Below are positions 10,035 to 18,425 of a stretch of DNA of 64,000 nt, in pieces. Under the pieces are notes generated by a model. It did no database searches and was not told where the DNA came from. It saw only the letters and a list, made by a program, of their open reading frames with translations. The stretch's first letter is position 1; every line of letters begins with the position of its first letter. The stretch comes from Rhodocyclaceae bacterium. GTDB lineage: Bacteria; Pseudomonadota; Gammaproteobacteria; Burkholderiales; Rhodocyclaceae. The stretch lies in contig JAKLLG010000002.1 of NCBI GenBank assembly GCA_023150275.1, positions 262,511 through 326,510 of the forward strand, in the 5' to 3' direction. Position numbers and translations under genes: made by a program.

Positions 10035-11084
10035 ATGGATGCGCTGATGCAATACGTTTCCGGCATGTTCGGCCCCGCATGGCCGCTGGTCTGGACGCTC
10101 GCCAAGATCGTTGCCATCGTTGCGCCGCTGATGCTGGCCGTTGCTTACCTGACCTTCTGGGAGCGCAAGGTCATCGGCTGGATGCAGGTGCGTATCGGTC
10201 CGAACCGCGTCGGTCCCTGGGGTCTGATCCAGCCGATCGCCGACGGCGTCAAGCTGCTGCTCAAGGAAATCATCGTCCCGACGAAGTCCAATACCTGGAT
10301 CTTCCTGATGGCTCCGGGTCTGGCGATTGCGCCGGCGCTGGCGGCCTGGGCGGTGGTGCCGTTCAACGACACATTGGTGCTGGCCAATATCGACGCCAGC
10401 CTGCTCTACGTGATGGCGATCGCCTCGGTCGGCGTCTATGGCATCATCCTCGCCGGTTGGGCCTCGAACTCCAAGTATGCCTTCCTCGGCGCGCTGCGCT
10501 CAGCGGCGCAGATGGTGTCCTACGAAGTGTCGATGGGCTTCGCGCTGATCACCGTGCTGATGGTCTCGAACAGCCTCAACTTCGTCGATATCGTCAATGC
10601 CCAGAAGGCCGGCACATTCGCCAACATGGGTCTCGGTTTCCTCTCCTGGAACTGGATTCCGTTGCTGCCGATGTTCCTCGTCTATCTGATCTCCGGTGTT
10701 GCTGAAACCAACCGTGCGCCATTCGACCTCGCCGAAGGCGAATCGGAAATCGTCGCCGGCTTCCACGCCGAATACTCGGGCATGGCCTTTGCGCTGTTCT
10801 TCCTCGCCGAATACGCGAACATGATCCTGATTGCGGCGCTGACCGCGATCCTGTTCCTCGGCGGCTGGGCATCGCCGGTCGGCTTCCTGCCGGACTGCAC
10901 CTTGTGGCTCTTCGGCAAGATGGCCTTCGTGCTGTTCCTGTTCCTCTGGTTCCGCGCCACGTTCCCCCGTTACCGCTATGACCAGCTGATGCGTCTGGGC
11001 TGGAAGGTTTTCCTGCCGATCTGCATCGTCTGGGTTGTCGTCATCGGTGTGTGGATGATGTCGCCGCTGAACATCTGGAAGTAA
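10035..11084 (+). CDS. nuoH: NADH-quinone oxidoreductase subunit H
   Basis: Membrane subunit (ND1 homologue) at the junction of the arms, forming part of the quinone entry channel. The 349 residues have eight or nine hydrophobic segments. Conserved features are [20 protein letters not shown] (about residues 41-60), [13 protein letters not shown], the acidic loop [15 protein letters not shown] (near 225-240) important for quinone/proton coupling, and [18 protein letters not shown] near the C-terminus. Identity is unambiguous. Confidence 0.97.
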   Translation: MDALMQYVSGMFGPAWPLVWTLAKIVAIVAPLMLAVAYLTFWERKVIGWMQVRIGPNRVGPWGLIQPIADGVKLLLKEIIVPTKSNTWIFLMAPGLAIAPALAAWAVVPFNDTLVLANIDASLLYVMAIASVGVYGIILAGWASNSKYAFLGALRSAAQMVSYEVSMGFALITVLMVSNSLNFVDIVNAQKAGTFANMGLGFLSWNWIPLLPMFLVYLISGVAETNRAPFDLAEGESEIVAGFHAEYSGMAFALFFLAEYANMILIAALTAILFLGGWASPVGFLPDCTLWLFGKMAFVLFLFLWFRATFPRYRYDQLMRLGWKVFLPICIVWVVVIGVWMMSPLNIWK

Positions 11085-11094
11085 GGGCCTGAAA

Positions 11095-11583
11095 ATGGGT
11101 GCTATCAAGGAAATCTTCAACAGCCTGCTCCTCAAGGAGCTTCTCAAGGGCATGTCGGTGACTGGGCGTTACATGTTTGCCCGCAAGATCACCGTGCAGT
11201 ACCCCGAAGAGAAGACTCCACAGAGCGTTCGCTTTCGTGGCCTGCACGCGCTACGCCGCTATCCGAATGGCGAGGAACGCTGCATCGCGTGCAAATTGTG
11301 CGAAGCCGTCTGCCCGGCGATGGCGATCACCATCGAATCCGACCAGCGTGACGACGGCTCGCGCCGCACGACCCGCTACGACATCGATCTGACCAAGTGC
11401 ATTTTCTGCGGCTTCTGCGAAGAGGCCTGCCCGGTCGATGCCATCGTCGAAACGCGCGTCTTCGAATACCACGGCGAAAAGCGCGGCGACCTCTACTACA
11501 CCAAGCCCATGCTGCTTGCGAACGGCGATCGCTACGAAGCGCAGATTGCCGCCGACCGCGAAGCGGACGCGAAATTCCGCTGA
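11095..11583 (+). CDS. nuoI: NADH-quinone oxidoreductase subunit I (2x[4Fe-4S])
   Basis: TYKY subunit carrying clusters N6a and N6b between NuoG and NuoB. The 162 residues contain two ferredoxin motifs: Cys63, 66, 69, 73 ([12 protein letters not shown]) and Cys102, 105, 108, 112 ([12 protein letters not shown]). The N-terminal amphipathic segment is typical for docking on NuoH. The upstream gene nuoH ends 10 bases before. Confidence 0.97.
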   Translation: MGAIKEIFNSLLLKELLKGMSVTGRYMFARKITVQYPEEKTPQSVRFRGLHALRRYPNGEERCIACKLCEAVCPAMAITIESDQRDDGSRRTTRYDIDLTKCIFCGFCEEACPVDAIVETRVFEYHGEKRGDLYYTKPMLLANGDRYEAQIAADREADAKFR

Positions 11584-11594
11584 AGAGGCCCGAG

Positions 11595-12197
11595 ATGGAA
11601 TTCAAGACCACTGTTTTCTACTGCCTCGCCGCGGTGCTGGTATTCGCCAGCCTGCGCGTGATTACCGCGCGCAACCCGGTCGTTGCCGTGCTGCACCTGA
11701 TCCTCGCCTTCTTCTCGGCGGGGGGAGTCTGGGCACTCTTGCAGGCCGAGTTTCTGGCCATCGGCATCATCCTGATTTACGTCGGCGCCGTCATGGTGCT
11801 GTTGCTCTTCGTCGTGATGATGCTCGATATCAACGTTGACCGCTTGCGCGAAAAATTCTGGGGCTATCTGCCCCTGGGCGCGATCGTCGGCGCGATCATG
11901 CTTGCCGAACTGTGGGCCGTGATGAAGGCCAACTACCTGACGGTTCTCGAAGCCGATGCGCCACAGGTCGCGGCTACCGCGTCCAACACCAAGGATCTCG
12001 GTCGCCTGATCTACACCGACTACGTTTATCCGTTCGAACTGGCCTCGGTGGTGCTGCTGGTCGCGATCATCGCAGCCATTGCCATCACTTACCGTGGCCC
12101 CAAGAAAACCAAGGTCAGCAAGGTGCCCGATCAGATCCGCGTCAAGGCGAAGGATCGCGTGCGCGTGCTGCAGATGCCGGCTGAAAAGCAGGACTAA
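11595..12197 (+). CDS. nuoJ: NADH-quinone oxidoreductase subunit J
   Basis: Membrane subunit (ND6 homologue). The frame is open far upstream inside nuoI, so the start is set at the ATG at 11595 (MEFKTTVFYCLAAVLVFASL), preceded by AGAGGCCCGAG and 11 bases after the nuoI stop. That gives 200 residues with five predicted helices. The GAVMVLLLFVVMMLDI stretch (about residues 61-77) is the conserved pi-bulge helix 3. The C-terminus is a basic soluble tail. It is followed by a 63-base spacer before nuoK. Confidence 0.96.
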   Translation: MEFKTTVFYCLAAVLVFASLRVITARNPVVAVLHLILAFFSAGGVWALLQAEFLAIGIILIYVGAVMVLLLFVVMMLDINVDRLREKFWGYLPLGAIVGAIMLAELWAVMKANYLTVLEADAPQVAATASNTKDLGRLIYTDYVYPFELASVVLLVAIIAAIAITYRGPKKTKVSKVPDQIRVKAKDRVRVLQMPAEKQD

Positions 12198-12260
12198 GAC
12201 TCAAGACACGAAGGCCGCATCCGCGAGGTGTGGCCTGAAAGACGAAACCTGGGAGGCAAC

Positions 12261-12566
12261 TTGCTGACACTCTCGCATTTCCTGATCCTCGGCGCGATCC
12301 TCTTCTCGATCGGCGTTGTGGGCATCTTCCTCAACCGGAAGAACCTGATCGTGCTGATGATGGCGATCGAGCTGATGCTGCTGGCGGTGAACATGAACTT
12401 CGTCGCCTTCTCGCATTACCTCGGCGACCTCGCCGGACAGGTGTTCGTCTTCTTCATCCTCACCGTGGCCGCCGCGGAAGCCGCGATCGGTCTCGCCATC
12501 CTGGTCGTCCTGTTCCGCAACCTGCAGACGATCCACGTGGATGATCTGGATAGCCTGAAGGGTTAA
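12261..12566 (+). CDS. nuoK: NADH-quinone oxidoreductase subunit K (TTG start)
   Basis: Antiporter-like small membrane subunit (ND4L homologue). I start at TTG 12261, preceded by GGGAGG at 12251-12256, because the protein then begins (M)[17 protein letters not shown] and has 101 residues, the exact family form. An in-frame GTG at 12228 would add 11 residues with no family counterpart. There are three hydrophobic helices. The conserved membrane glutamates lie in [15 protein letters not shown] and [12 protein letters not shown], both needed for proton translocation. Five codons from the end is the typical DLDSLKG. Confidence 0.93.
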   Translation: MLTLSHFLILGAILFSIGVVGIFLNRKNLIVLMMAIELMLLAVNMNFVAFSHYLGDLAGQVFVFFILTVAAAEAAIGLAILVVLFRNLQTIHVDDLDSLKG

Positions 12567-12570
12567 GCGC

Positions 12571-14667
12571 ATGGACATGAAAACAATGTACCTGATGGTG
12601 CCGCTGGCACCCCTGTTCGGCGCCATGATCGCCGGCCTCTTCTGCCGCGTGATCCCGCGCTGGGTGGCGCATACCGCCACCATTGCCGGTGTCGCCATTG
12701 CCTTCGCGCTCTCCTGCGTCATCTGGAAGGACGTGATGGCCGGCAACACCTTCAACGGCCCGGTTTACCAGTGGCTGACCTCGGGCGACTACAAGTTCGA
12801 AGTCGGCTTCCTGATCGATTCGCTTACCGCGACGATGATGATCGTCGTCACCTCCGTCTCGCTGATGGTGCACGTCTATACCATCGGCTACATGCAGGAA
12901 GACCCGGGTTACAACCGCTTCTTCAGCTACATCTCGCTGTTCACCTTCTCGATGCTGATGCTGGTGATGAGCAACAACTTCATGCAGCTGTTCTTCGGCT
13001 GGGAAGCAGTGGGCCTTGTCTCGTACCTGCTGATCGGTTTCTGGTACACGCGTCCGACGGCGATCTTCGCCAACATGAAGGCTTTCCTGGTCAACCGCGT
13101 CGGCGACTTCGGCTTCATCCTCGGCATCGGCCTCGTGCTCGCCTACTTCGGTTCGCTCGACTACAAGACCGTGTTCGACGCTGCTCCAAAGTTTGCCAAC
13201 GCCACGATCAACATCTGGGGTTCGGCCGAGTGGTCGCTGATGACCGTCACCTGCATCCTGCTGTTCATCGGCGCCATGGGCAAATCGGCACAGGTGCCGT
13301 TGCACGTCTGGCTGCCCGACTCGATGGAAGGCCCGACGCCGATCTCGGCGCTGATCCACGCTGCGACGATGGTGACCGCCGGCATCTTCATGGTCGCCCG
13401 CATGTCGCCGCTGTTCGAACTGTCGACGACGGCGCTAGGCTTCGTCATCGTCATCGGTGCGATCACCGCGCTGTTTATGGGCTTCCTCGGCATCATCCAG
13501 AACGACATCAAGCGCGTCGTCGCCTACTCGACGCTGTCGCAGCTCGGCTACATGACCGTCGCGCTCGGCGCCTCGGCCTACTCGGTGGCGATCTTCCACC
13601 TGATGACGCACGCTTTCTTCAAGGCGTTGCTGTTCCTCGCCGCCGGCTCGGTCATCATCGGCATGCACCACGATCAGGACATCCGCAACATGGGTGGCCT
13701 CAGGAAGTACATGCCGATCACCTGGATCACCTCGCTGATCGGTTCGCTCGCCCTGATCGGCACGCCGCTCTTCGCCGGCTTCTACTCGAAGGACATGATC
13801 ATCGAGGCGGTGAAGTTCTCGAACGTGCCCGGGGCCGGCTTCGCCTACTTCGCCGTGCTCGCCGGTGTGTTTGTCACCGCGTTCTACTCCTTCCGCATGT
13901 ACTTCCTCGTCTTCCACGGCGAAGAGCGCTTCGGCAAGGCGCATGACGACCACGCTCACGACCATGCGGCTGCGCACGACGCGCATGCAGATTCTCACGC
14001 GGATGACCATGGCCACGGTGCCCACGATGGCGACCACGACGACGAAGAGGTCTCGCACGATCACCATCACGGCCTCGCACCCGGCCAGAAGCCGCATGAG
14101 TCGCCGTGGGTGGTCACGCTGCCGCTACTGGCGCTCGCCGTTCCGTCGGTGATCATCGGCTACATCGGCATCGGCCCGATGCTGTTTGGCGACTACTTCA
14201 AGGGCGTCATCCACGTCGATGCCGCCTCGCATCCGGCGATGACGGTGCTCGCCGAGCACTTCCATGGCGCTGCCGCACTGGCCATGCACGCTTTCGTCAC
14301 CGTGCCGTTCTGGCTGGCGCTGTCCGGTGTCGTGGTGTCCTGGTTCTTCTACATGAAGCGTCCGGATATCCCGGCCGCGATCAAGGCCAAGTTCGAGTGG
14401 GCCTACACGATCCTCGACAACAAGTACTACTTCGACAAGTTCAATGAAGCCTTCTTCGCCGGTGGCGCCCGCAAGCTGGGTGCAGGCCTGTGGAAGGGCG
14501 GCGACGTCGCCGTGATCGACGGCGTGATCGTGAATGGTTCCGCGAAGGCTGTCGGCTGGATCGCTTCGATCGTCCGCTACTTCCAGACCGGGCACATCTA
14601 CAGCTACGCCTTCTCGATGATCATTGGCCTCGTCGTGTTGATGACCTTCTGGGTCACGCGCGCCTAA
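12571..14667 (+). CDS. nuoL: NADH-quinone oxidoreductase subunit L
   Basis: Largest antiporter-like proton-pumping subunit (ND5 homologue), with a long lateral helix at the C-terminus. It has 698 residues, slightly above the ~610-680 norm. The core motifs FFGWEAVGLVSYLLIGFW, GKSAQVPLHVWLPDSMEGPTP and AATMVTAGIFM are intact, including the key Glu and Lys residues. An insertion at about residues 458-500 is extraordinarily rich in His and Asp (about 15 His in 43 residues), between two transmembrane helices. Similar loops occur in other betaproteobacterial NuoL, from memory. It lies four bases after nuoK. Confidence 0.97.
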   Translation: MDMKTMYLMVPLAPLFGAMIAGLFCRVIPRWVAHTATIAGVAIAFALSCVIWKDVMAGNTFNGPVYQWLTSGDYKFEVGFLIDSLTATMMIVVTSVSLMVHVYTIGYMQEDPGYNRFFSYISLFTFSMLMLVMSNNFMQLFFGWEAVGLVSYLLIGFWYTRPTAIFANMKAFLVNRVGDFGFILGIGLVLAYFGSLDYKTVFDAAPKFANATINIWGSAEWSLMTVTCILLFIGAMGKSAQVPLHVWLPDSMEGPTPISALIHAATMVTAGIFMVARMSPLFELSTTALGFVIVIGAITALFMGFLGIIQNDIKRVVAYSTLSQLGYMTVALGASAYSVAIFHLMTHAFFKALLFLAAGSVIIGMHHDQDIRNMGGLRKYMPITWITSLIGSLALIGTPLFAGFYSKDMIIEAVKFSNVPGAGFAYFAVLAGVFVTAFYSFRMYFLVFHGEERFGKAHDDHAHDHAAAHDAHADSHADDHGHGAHDGDHDDEEVSHDHHHGLAPGQKPHESPWVVTLPLLALAVPSVIIGYIGIGPMLFGDYFKGVIHVDAASHPAMTVLAEHFHGAAALAMHAFVTVPFWLALSGVVVSWFFYMKRPDIPAAIKAKFEWAYTILDNKYYFDKFNEAFFAGGARKLGAGLWKGGDVAVIDGVIVNGSAKAVGWIASIVRYFQTGHIYSYAFSMIIGLVVLMTFWVTRA

Positions 14668-14689
14668 CAAGAACGAAACTGGGAACGAT

Positions 14690-16174
14690 ATGTCTGGCTA
14701 CCCGCTCCTCTCCCTCGCGATCTGGGTTCCGATCGTCGCCGGCCTCGTCGTGCTGGCGACCGGCTCCGATCGCAACGCGCCGCTCGCCCGCATGCTTTCG
14801 CTTGCCGGTGCCGTCCTCGGACTGCTGGTGACGATACCGCTCTGGACCGGCTTCGACTACGGCACCGCCGCGATGCAGTTCGTCGAACTCTCGCCGTGGA
14901 TCCCGCGCTTCAACATCAACTATCACCTGGGCGCCGATGGCATTTCGATGCTGTTCGTGATCCTCAACAGCTTCATCACCGTCATCGTCGTCCTCGCCGG
15001 CTGGCAGGTGATCACGCAGAAGGTCGCCCAGTACAATGCCGGCTTCCTGATCATGTCGGGCCTGATGAATGGCATCTTCACCGCGCTCGACGGCATGCTG
15101 TTCTATGTCTTCTTCGAAGCCTCGCTGATCCCGCTGTACCTGATCATCGGCATCTGGGGCGGCCCCAACCGCGTCTATGCCGCACTCAAGTTCTTCCTCT
15201 ACACGCTGGCTGGTTCGCTGCTCTTCCTGGTTGCCCAGCTCTACCTGTTCATCAACTCCGGTGGCAGCTTCTCCATCCTCGACTGGCACCAGTTGCCGAT
15301 CCCGATGGGTGCGCAGATCTGGATCTTCCTCGCCTTCCTGGTGGCCTTTGCCGTCAAGGTGCCGATGTGGCCGGTGCATACCTGGCTGCCGGATGCGCAC
15401 GTGGAGGCGCCAACCGGCGGCTCGATCGTGCTCGCGGCCATCGGCCTCAAGCTCGGCGCCTACGGCTTCCTGCGTTTCTCGCTGCCGATCACGCCGGATG
15501 CCGCGCATCAACTCGCCGGTCTGGTCATTGCGCTGTCGCTGATCGCCGTCGTCTACATCGGCTTCGTCGCGCTGGTGCAGTCCGACATGAAGAAGCTGGT
15601 CGCCTACTCGTCGATCGCGCACATGGGCTTCGTGACGCTCGGCTTCTTCATGTTCAACGCGATGGGCATCGAGGGTGCGCTGGTGCAGATGATCTCGCAC
15701 GGCTTTGTCTCGGGCGCCATGTTCTTCTGCATCGGCGTCATGTACGACCGCGTCCATTCGCGCCAGATCGCCGACTACGGCGGTGTCGTAAACAAGATGC
15801 CGAAGTTCGCTGCCTTCTTCATGCTCTTCGCCATGGCCAACGCCGGTCTGCCCGCCACTTCGGGCTTCGTCGGCGAGTTCATGGTGATCCTCGGTGCGGT
15901 CAAGTACAACTTCTGGGTTGCCTTCTTCGCCGCCTCGACGATGATCGTCGGTGCCGCCTACACGCTGTGGATGTACAAGCGCGTGATCTTCGGCAACGTC
16001 ACCAATCATCACGTTGCCGAGATGGAAGACATCAACGGTCGCGAGTTCCTGATCCTGGCACTGCTCGCCGCAGGCACCATGTACATGGGCCTGTACCCGC
16101 TGCCCTTCACCGAAGTGATGCACACGTCGGTCAACGAACTGTTGCGCCACGTGGCCGTGACGAAGATCCAATAA
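14690..16174 (+). CDS. nuoM: NADH-quinone oxidoreductase subunit M
   Basis: Antiporter-like proton-pumping membrane subunit (ND4 homologue). It has 494 residues and about 14 hydrophobic helices. Visible signatures are FEASLIPLYLIIGIWGG (containing the essential helix-5 Glu), FAVKVPMWPVHTWLPDAHVEAPTGGS (essential Lys on the broken helix) and KKLVAYSSIAHMGFV. The start is preceded by GGGAACGAT. Intergenic gaps to nuoL and nuoN are 22 and 12 bases. Confidence 0.97.
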   Translation: MSGYPLLSLAIWVPIVAGLVVLATGSDRNAPLARMLSLAGAVLGLLVTIPLWTGFDYGTAAMQFVELSPWIPRFNINYHLGADGISMLFVILNSFITVIVVLAGWQVITQKVAQYNAGFLIMSGLMNGIFTALDGMLFYVFFEASLIPLYLIIGIWGGPNRVYAALKFFLYTLAGSLLFLVAQLYLFINSGGSFSILDWHQLPIPMGAQIWIFLAFLVAFAVKVPMWPVHTWLPDAHVEAPTGGSIVLAAIGLKLGAYGFLRFSLPITPDAAHQLAGLVIALSLIAVVYIGFVALVQSDMKKLVAYSSIAHMGFVTLGFFMFNAMGIEGALVQMISHGFVSGAMFFCIGVMYDRVHSRQIADYGGVVNKMPKFAAFFMLFAMANAGLPATSGFVGEFMVILGAVKYNFWVAFFAASTMIVGAAYTLWMYKRVIFGNVTNHHVAEMEDINGREFLILALLAAGTMYMGLYPLPFTEVMHTSVNELLRHVAVTKIQ

Positions 16175-16186
16175 ACGGATACCGAT

Positions 16187-17677
16187 ATGACGCTTTCCGA
16201 AATGAATTTCGTCCTGCCGGACCTGGCGCCGGCAAGTGCAGAGATTTTCCTGCTGGCCGCGGTCTCGATCATTCTGCTGATCGACGTCTTCCTGAAGAAG
16301 GACGAGCGCCGCACGGTCACTTACGTGCTCACCCAGCTTGCCTTGCTCGGTTGCGCTGCGATCACCTTCGCCACCAGCACCGGCGAGATCACCTACACCT
16401 TCACGAACATGTTCGTGGATGACCTGATGGCCGACTTCCTGAAGTTGCTGCTCTACATCACGGTCATGGTCGTCATCTTCTACTCGCGCAGCTACATGCT
16501 GGAGCGCGCACCGCAAGCGAAGGGCGAGTTCTATTCGCTGTCGTTGTTCGCGACGCTGGGCATGATGGTGATGATTTCCGCGAACCACTTCCTGACCGTC
16601 TATCTCGGCCTTGAACTGCTCTCGCTGTCGCTCTACGCGATGGTGGCGCTCAACCGCAACTCGGTGCAGGCGACCGAAGCGGCGATGAAGTACTTCGTGC
16701 TCGGCGCGCTCGCGTCCGGCCTCCTGCTCTACGGCATGTCGCTGATCTACGGTGCAACCGGCACGCTGGAGATCACTGCCGTCGCCGAGCGCCTCTACAT
16801 GGGCCACGTCAACAAGACGGTGCTGATGCTCGGCGTCGTCTTCCTCGTCGCCGGCCTTGCGTTCAAGCTCGGCGTCGTCCCGTTCCACATGTGGATTCCC
16901 GACGTCTATCATGGCGCACCGACCGCGGTAACGCTGTTCATCGGCTCCGCACCGAAGCTCGCAGCCTTCGCGATCGTCATGCGCATGCTGGTCAATGGCC
17001 TGATCGTCGTCGCCGCCGACTGGCAGCAGATGCTGATCCTGCTCTCGGTGCTGTCGATGGCCATCGGCAACCTTGCCGCCATCGCGCAGACCAATCTCAA
17101 GCGCATGCTGGCCTATTCGGCAATTTCGCACATGGGCTTCATGCTGCTTGGCATCGTCACGGGGGTTGTTGGCGGTGACGCTCGCTACGCGCTCAACGCC
17201 TACAGCTCGGCGATGTTCTACGTGGTCACCTACGTGCTGACCAGCGCCGGCACCTTCGGCATGATCCTGCTGCTTGCCCGCAACGGCTTCGAAGCGGACC
17301 AGATCGACGATCTCAAGGGCCTCAACAAGCGCAGCCCGTGGTTTGCCGCGATCATGATGATGCTGATGTTCTCGATGGCGGGCGTGCCATTCTTCGTCGG
17401 CTTCTTCGCCAAGTTCTCGGTACTGCAGGCCGTCGTCGCTGCCGGCTACATGAAGCTCGCCATCGCTGCGGTCATCTTCTCGCTGATCGGCGCCTACTAC
17501 TACCTGCGCGTGGTCAAGATCATGTACTTCGACCAGCCCGAGGACACCTCGCCGATCGTGGCGCCGACCGGCATGAAGGTGATGCTGTCGATCAACGGCC
17601 TTTCGGTGGCCCTGCTCGGCCTGATGCCGCAGGCGCTGATGACGCTGTGCGCCGTGGCGCTGCTGCGCTCGCTCTGA
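16187..17677 (+). CDS. nuoN: NADH-quinone oxidoreductase subunit N
   Basis: Third antiporter-like subunit (ND2 homologue) and last gene of the operon. The 496 residues contain [19 protein letters not shown] (essential Glu), [20 protein letters not shown] (essential Lys and broken-helix motif) and [18 protein letters not shown]. About 14 membrane helices are expected. A strong intrinsic terminator starts 23 bases downstream, so the nuo transcript ends here. Confidence 0.97.
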   Translation: MTLSEMNFVLPDLAPASAEIFLLAAVSIILLIDVFLKKDERRTVTYVLTQLALLGCAAITFATSTGEITYTFTNMFVDDLMADFLKLLLYITVMVVIFYSRSYMLERAPQAKGEFYSLSLFATLGMMVMISANHFLTVYLGLELLSLSLYAMVALNRNSVQATEAAMKYFVLGALASGLLLYGMSLIYGATGTLEITAVAERLYMGHVNKTVLMLGVVFLVAGLAFKLGVVPFHMWIPDVYHGAPTAVTLFIGSAPKLAAFAIVMRMLVNGLIVVAADWQQMLILLSVLSMAIGNLAAIAQTNLKRMLAYSAISHMGFMLLGIVTGVVGGDARYALNAYSSAMFYVVTYVLTSAGTFGMILLLARNGFEADQIDDLKGLNKRSPWFAAIMMMLMFSMAGVPFFVGFFAKFSVLQAVVAAGYMKLAIAAVIFSLIGAYYYLRVVKIMYFDQPEDTSPIVAPTGMKVMLSINGLSVALLGLMPQALMTLCAVALLRSL

Positions 17678-17699
17678 TCATCGCCTGACGATGCTCACC

Positions 17700-17729
17700 G
17701 AGGCCCGCCGTGTGCGGGCCTCTTTGTTT
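17700..17729 (+). terminator. Intrinsic terminator of the nuo operon
   Basis: Perfect nine-base-pair stem GAGGCCCGC (17700-17708) / GCGGGCCTC (17714-17722) with loop CGTGT, followed by TTTGTTTG. It lies between nuoN and the NUDIX gene, whose Shine-Dalgarno GGAG follows almost at once. Partial read-through into the NUDIX gene is therefore possible. Confidence 0.88.
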
Positions 17730-17742
17730 GTGGAGAAGCGAA

Positions 17743-18291
17743 ATGACCCATCTGCATGAGGAACAGCTAGACAGCGAACAGGTCTTCAAGGGCGTGTTGC
17801 TCGATGTGCGCCGCGATCGCGTTCGTCTGCCGGACGGTGGCGAAAGCGTGCGTGAATATGTCGTCCACCCCGGAGCCGTCGTCGTCATCGGTGTTCTTGA
17901 TGACGGCAAGCTGCTGTTCGAGAACCAGTTCCGCTATCCGCTGCAGCGGGATTTTCTCGAACTCCCGGCTGGCAAGATCGACGCCGGTGAAGCCATCGAG
18001 ACAACGGCGCGTCGCGAACTGCTCGAAGAGACAGGGTACGAAGCTGGTGAGTGGCGCTATCTCGGCGTGATGCATCCTTGCATCGGCTACTCCGACGAGC
18101 GCATCGAGATCTTTCTGGCACGCCAATTGCGCAAGATTGCCGAACCGTCGCTCGACCACAACGAGTTTCTCGACGTACTTTCGCTGTCGCTCGAAGAAGC
18201 GGTTCTCGCCATTCGCGAGGGGCGCCTCACTGATGCGAAAACGGTTACCGCGCTGTTCTGGGCCGAGAAGGTGTTGAGCGGCGCCTGGTAG
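17743..18291 (+). CDS. NUDIX hydrolase, ADP-ribose pyrophosphatase-like
   Basis: Probably cleaves ADP-ribose or a similar nucleoside diphosphate derivative. I start at the ATG at 17743 (MTHLHEEQLDS), preceded by GTGGAGAAGCGA; an earlier in-frame ATG at 17710 lies inside the terminator. It has 182 residues. A perfect Nudix box runs from Gly77 to Gly98: G-x5-E83-x7-R91-E92-x2-E95-E96-x-G98. The upstream strands with ENQFRYPLQRDFLELPAGK match the NudF/ADP-ribose group rather than MutT. Substrate is inferred from this resemblance only. NudF-type genes are often found directly after nuoN in betaproteobacteria, from memory. Confidence 0.9.
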   Translation: MTHLHEEQLDSEQVFKGVLLDVRRDRVRLPDGGESVREYVVHPGAVVVIGVLDDGKLLFENQFRYPLQRDFLELPAGKIDAGEAIETTARRELLEETGYEAGEWRYLGVMHPCIGYSDERIEIFLARQLRKIAEPSLDHNEFLDVLSLSLEEAVLAIREGRLTDAKTVTALFWAEKVLSGAW

Positions 18292-18310
18292 GCGATTTCC
18301 CTCTCCCGTC

Positions 18311-18341
18311 GCCATGATGGCGTCTGGCAGCGCCGGCTGCC
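18311..18341. other. Two adjacent small inverted repeats upstream of the SARP-like regulator
   Basis: GCCAT-G-ATGGC (18311-18321) and GGCAGC-GCCG-GCTGCC (18326-18341) lie between the NUDIX gene and the regulator. Neither is followed by a T run, so they are poor terminators. They may be a weak terminator pair or an operator. The remainder of the 134-base gap shows nothing I can name. Confidence 0.3.
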
Positions 18342-18425
18342 GACGGCATCGCTGATATTCCTGCGCCGCCTTCGCAGTAGAATGTCAAAGGAATCCAAGC
18401 CAATGCCAGGACAATAGCGGGGGGG

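Noticed and set aside
14654-17131. Minus-strand 825-codon frame opposite nuoM and nuoN
   Set aside because: It reads as a low-complexity charged protein and lies exactly against two well-supported complex I genes.
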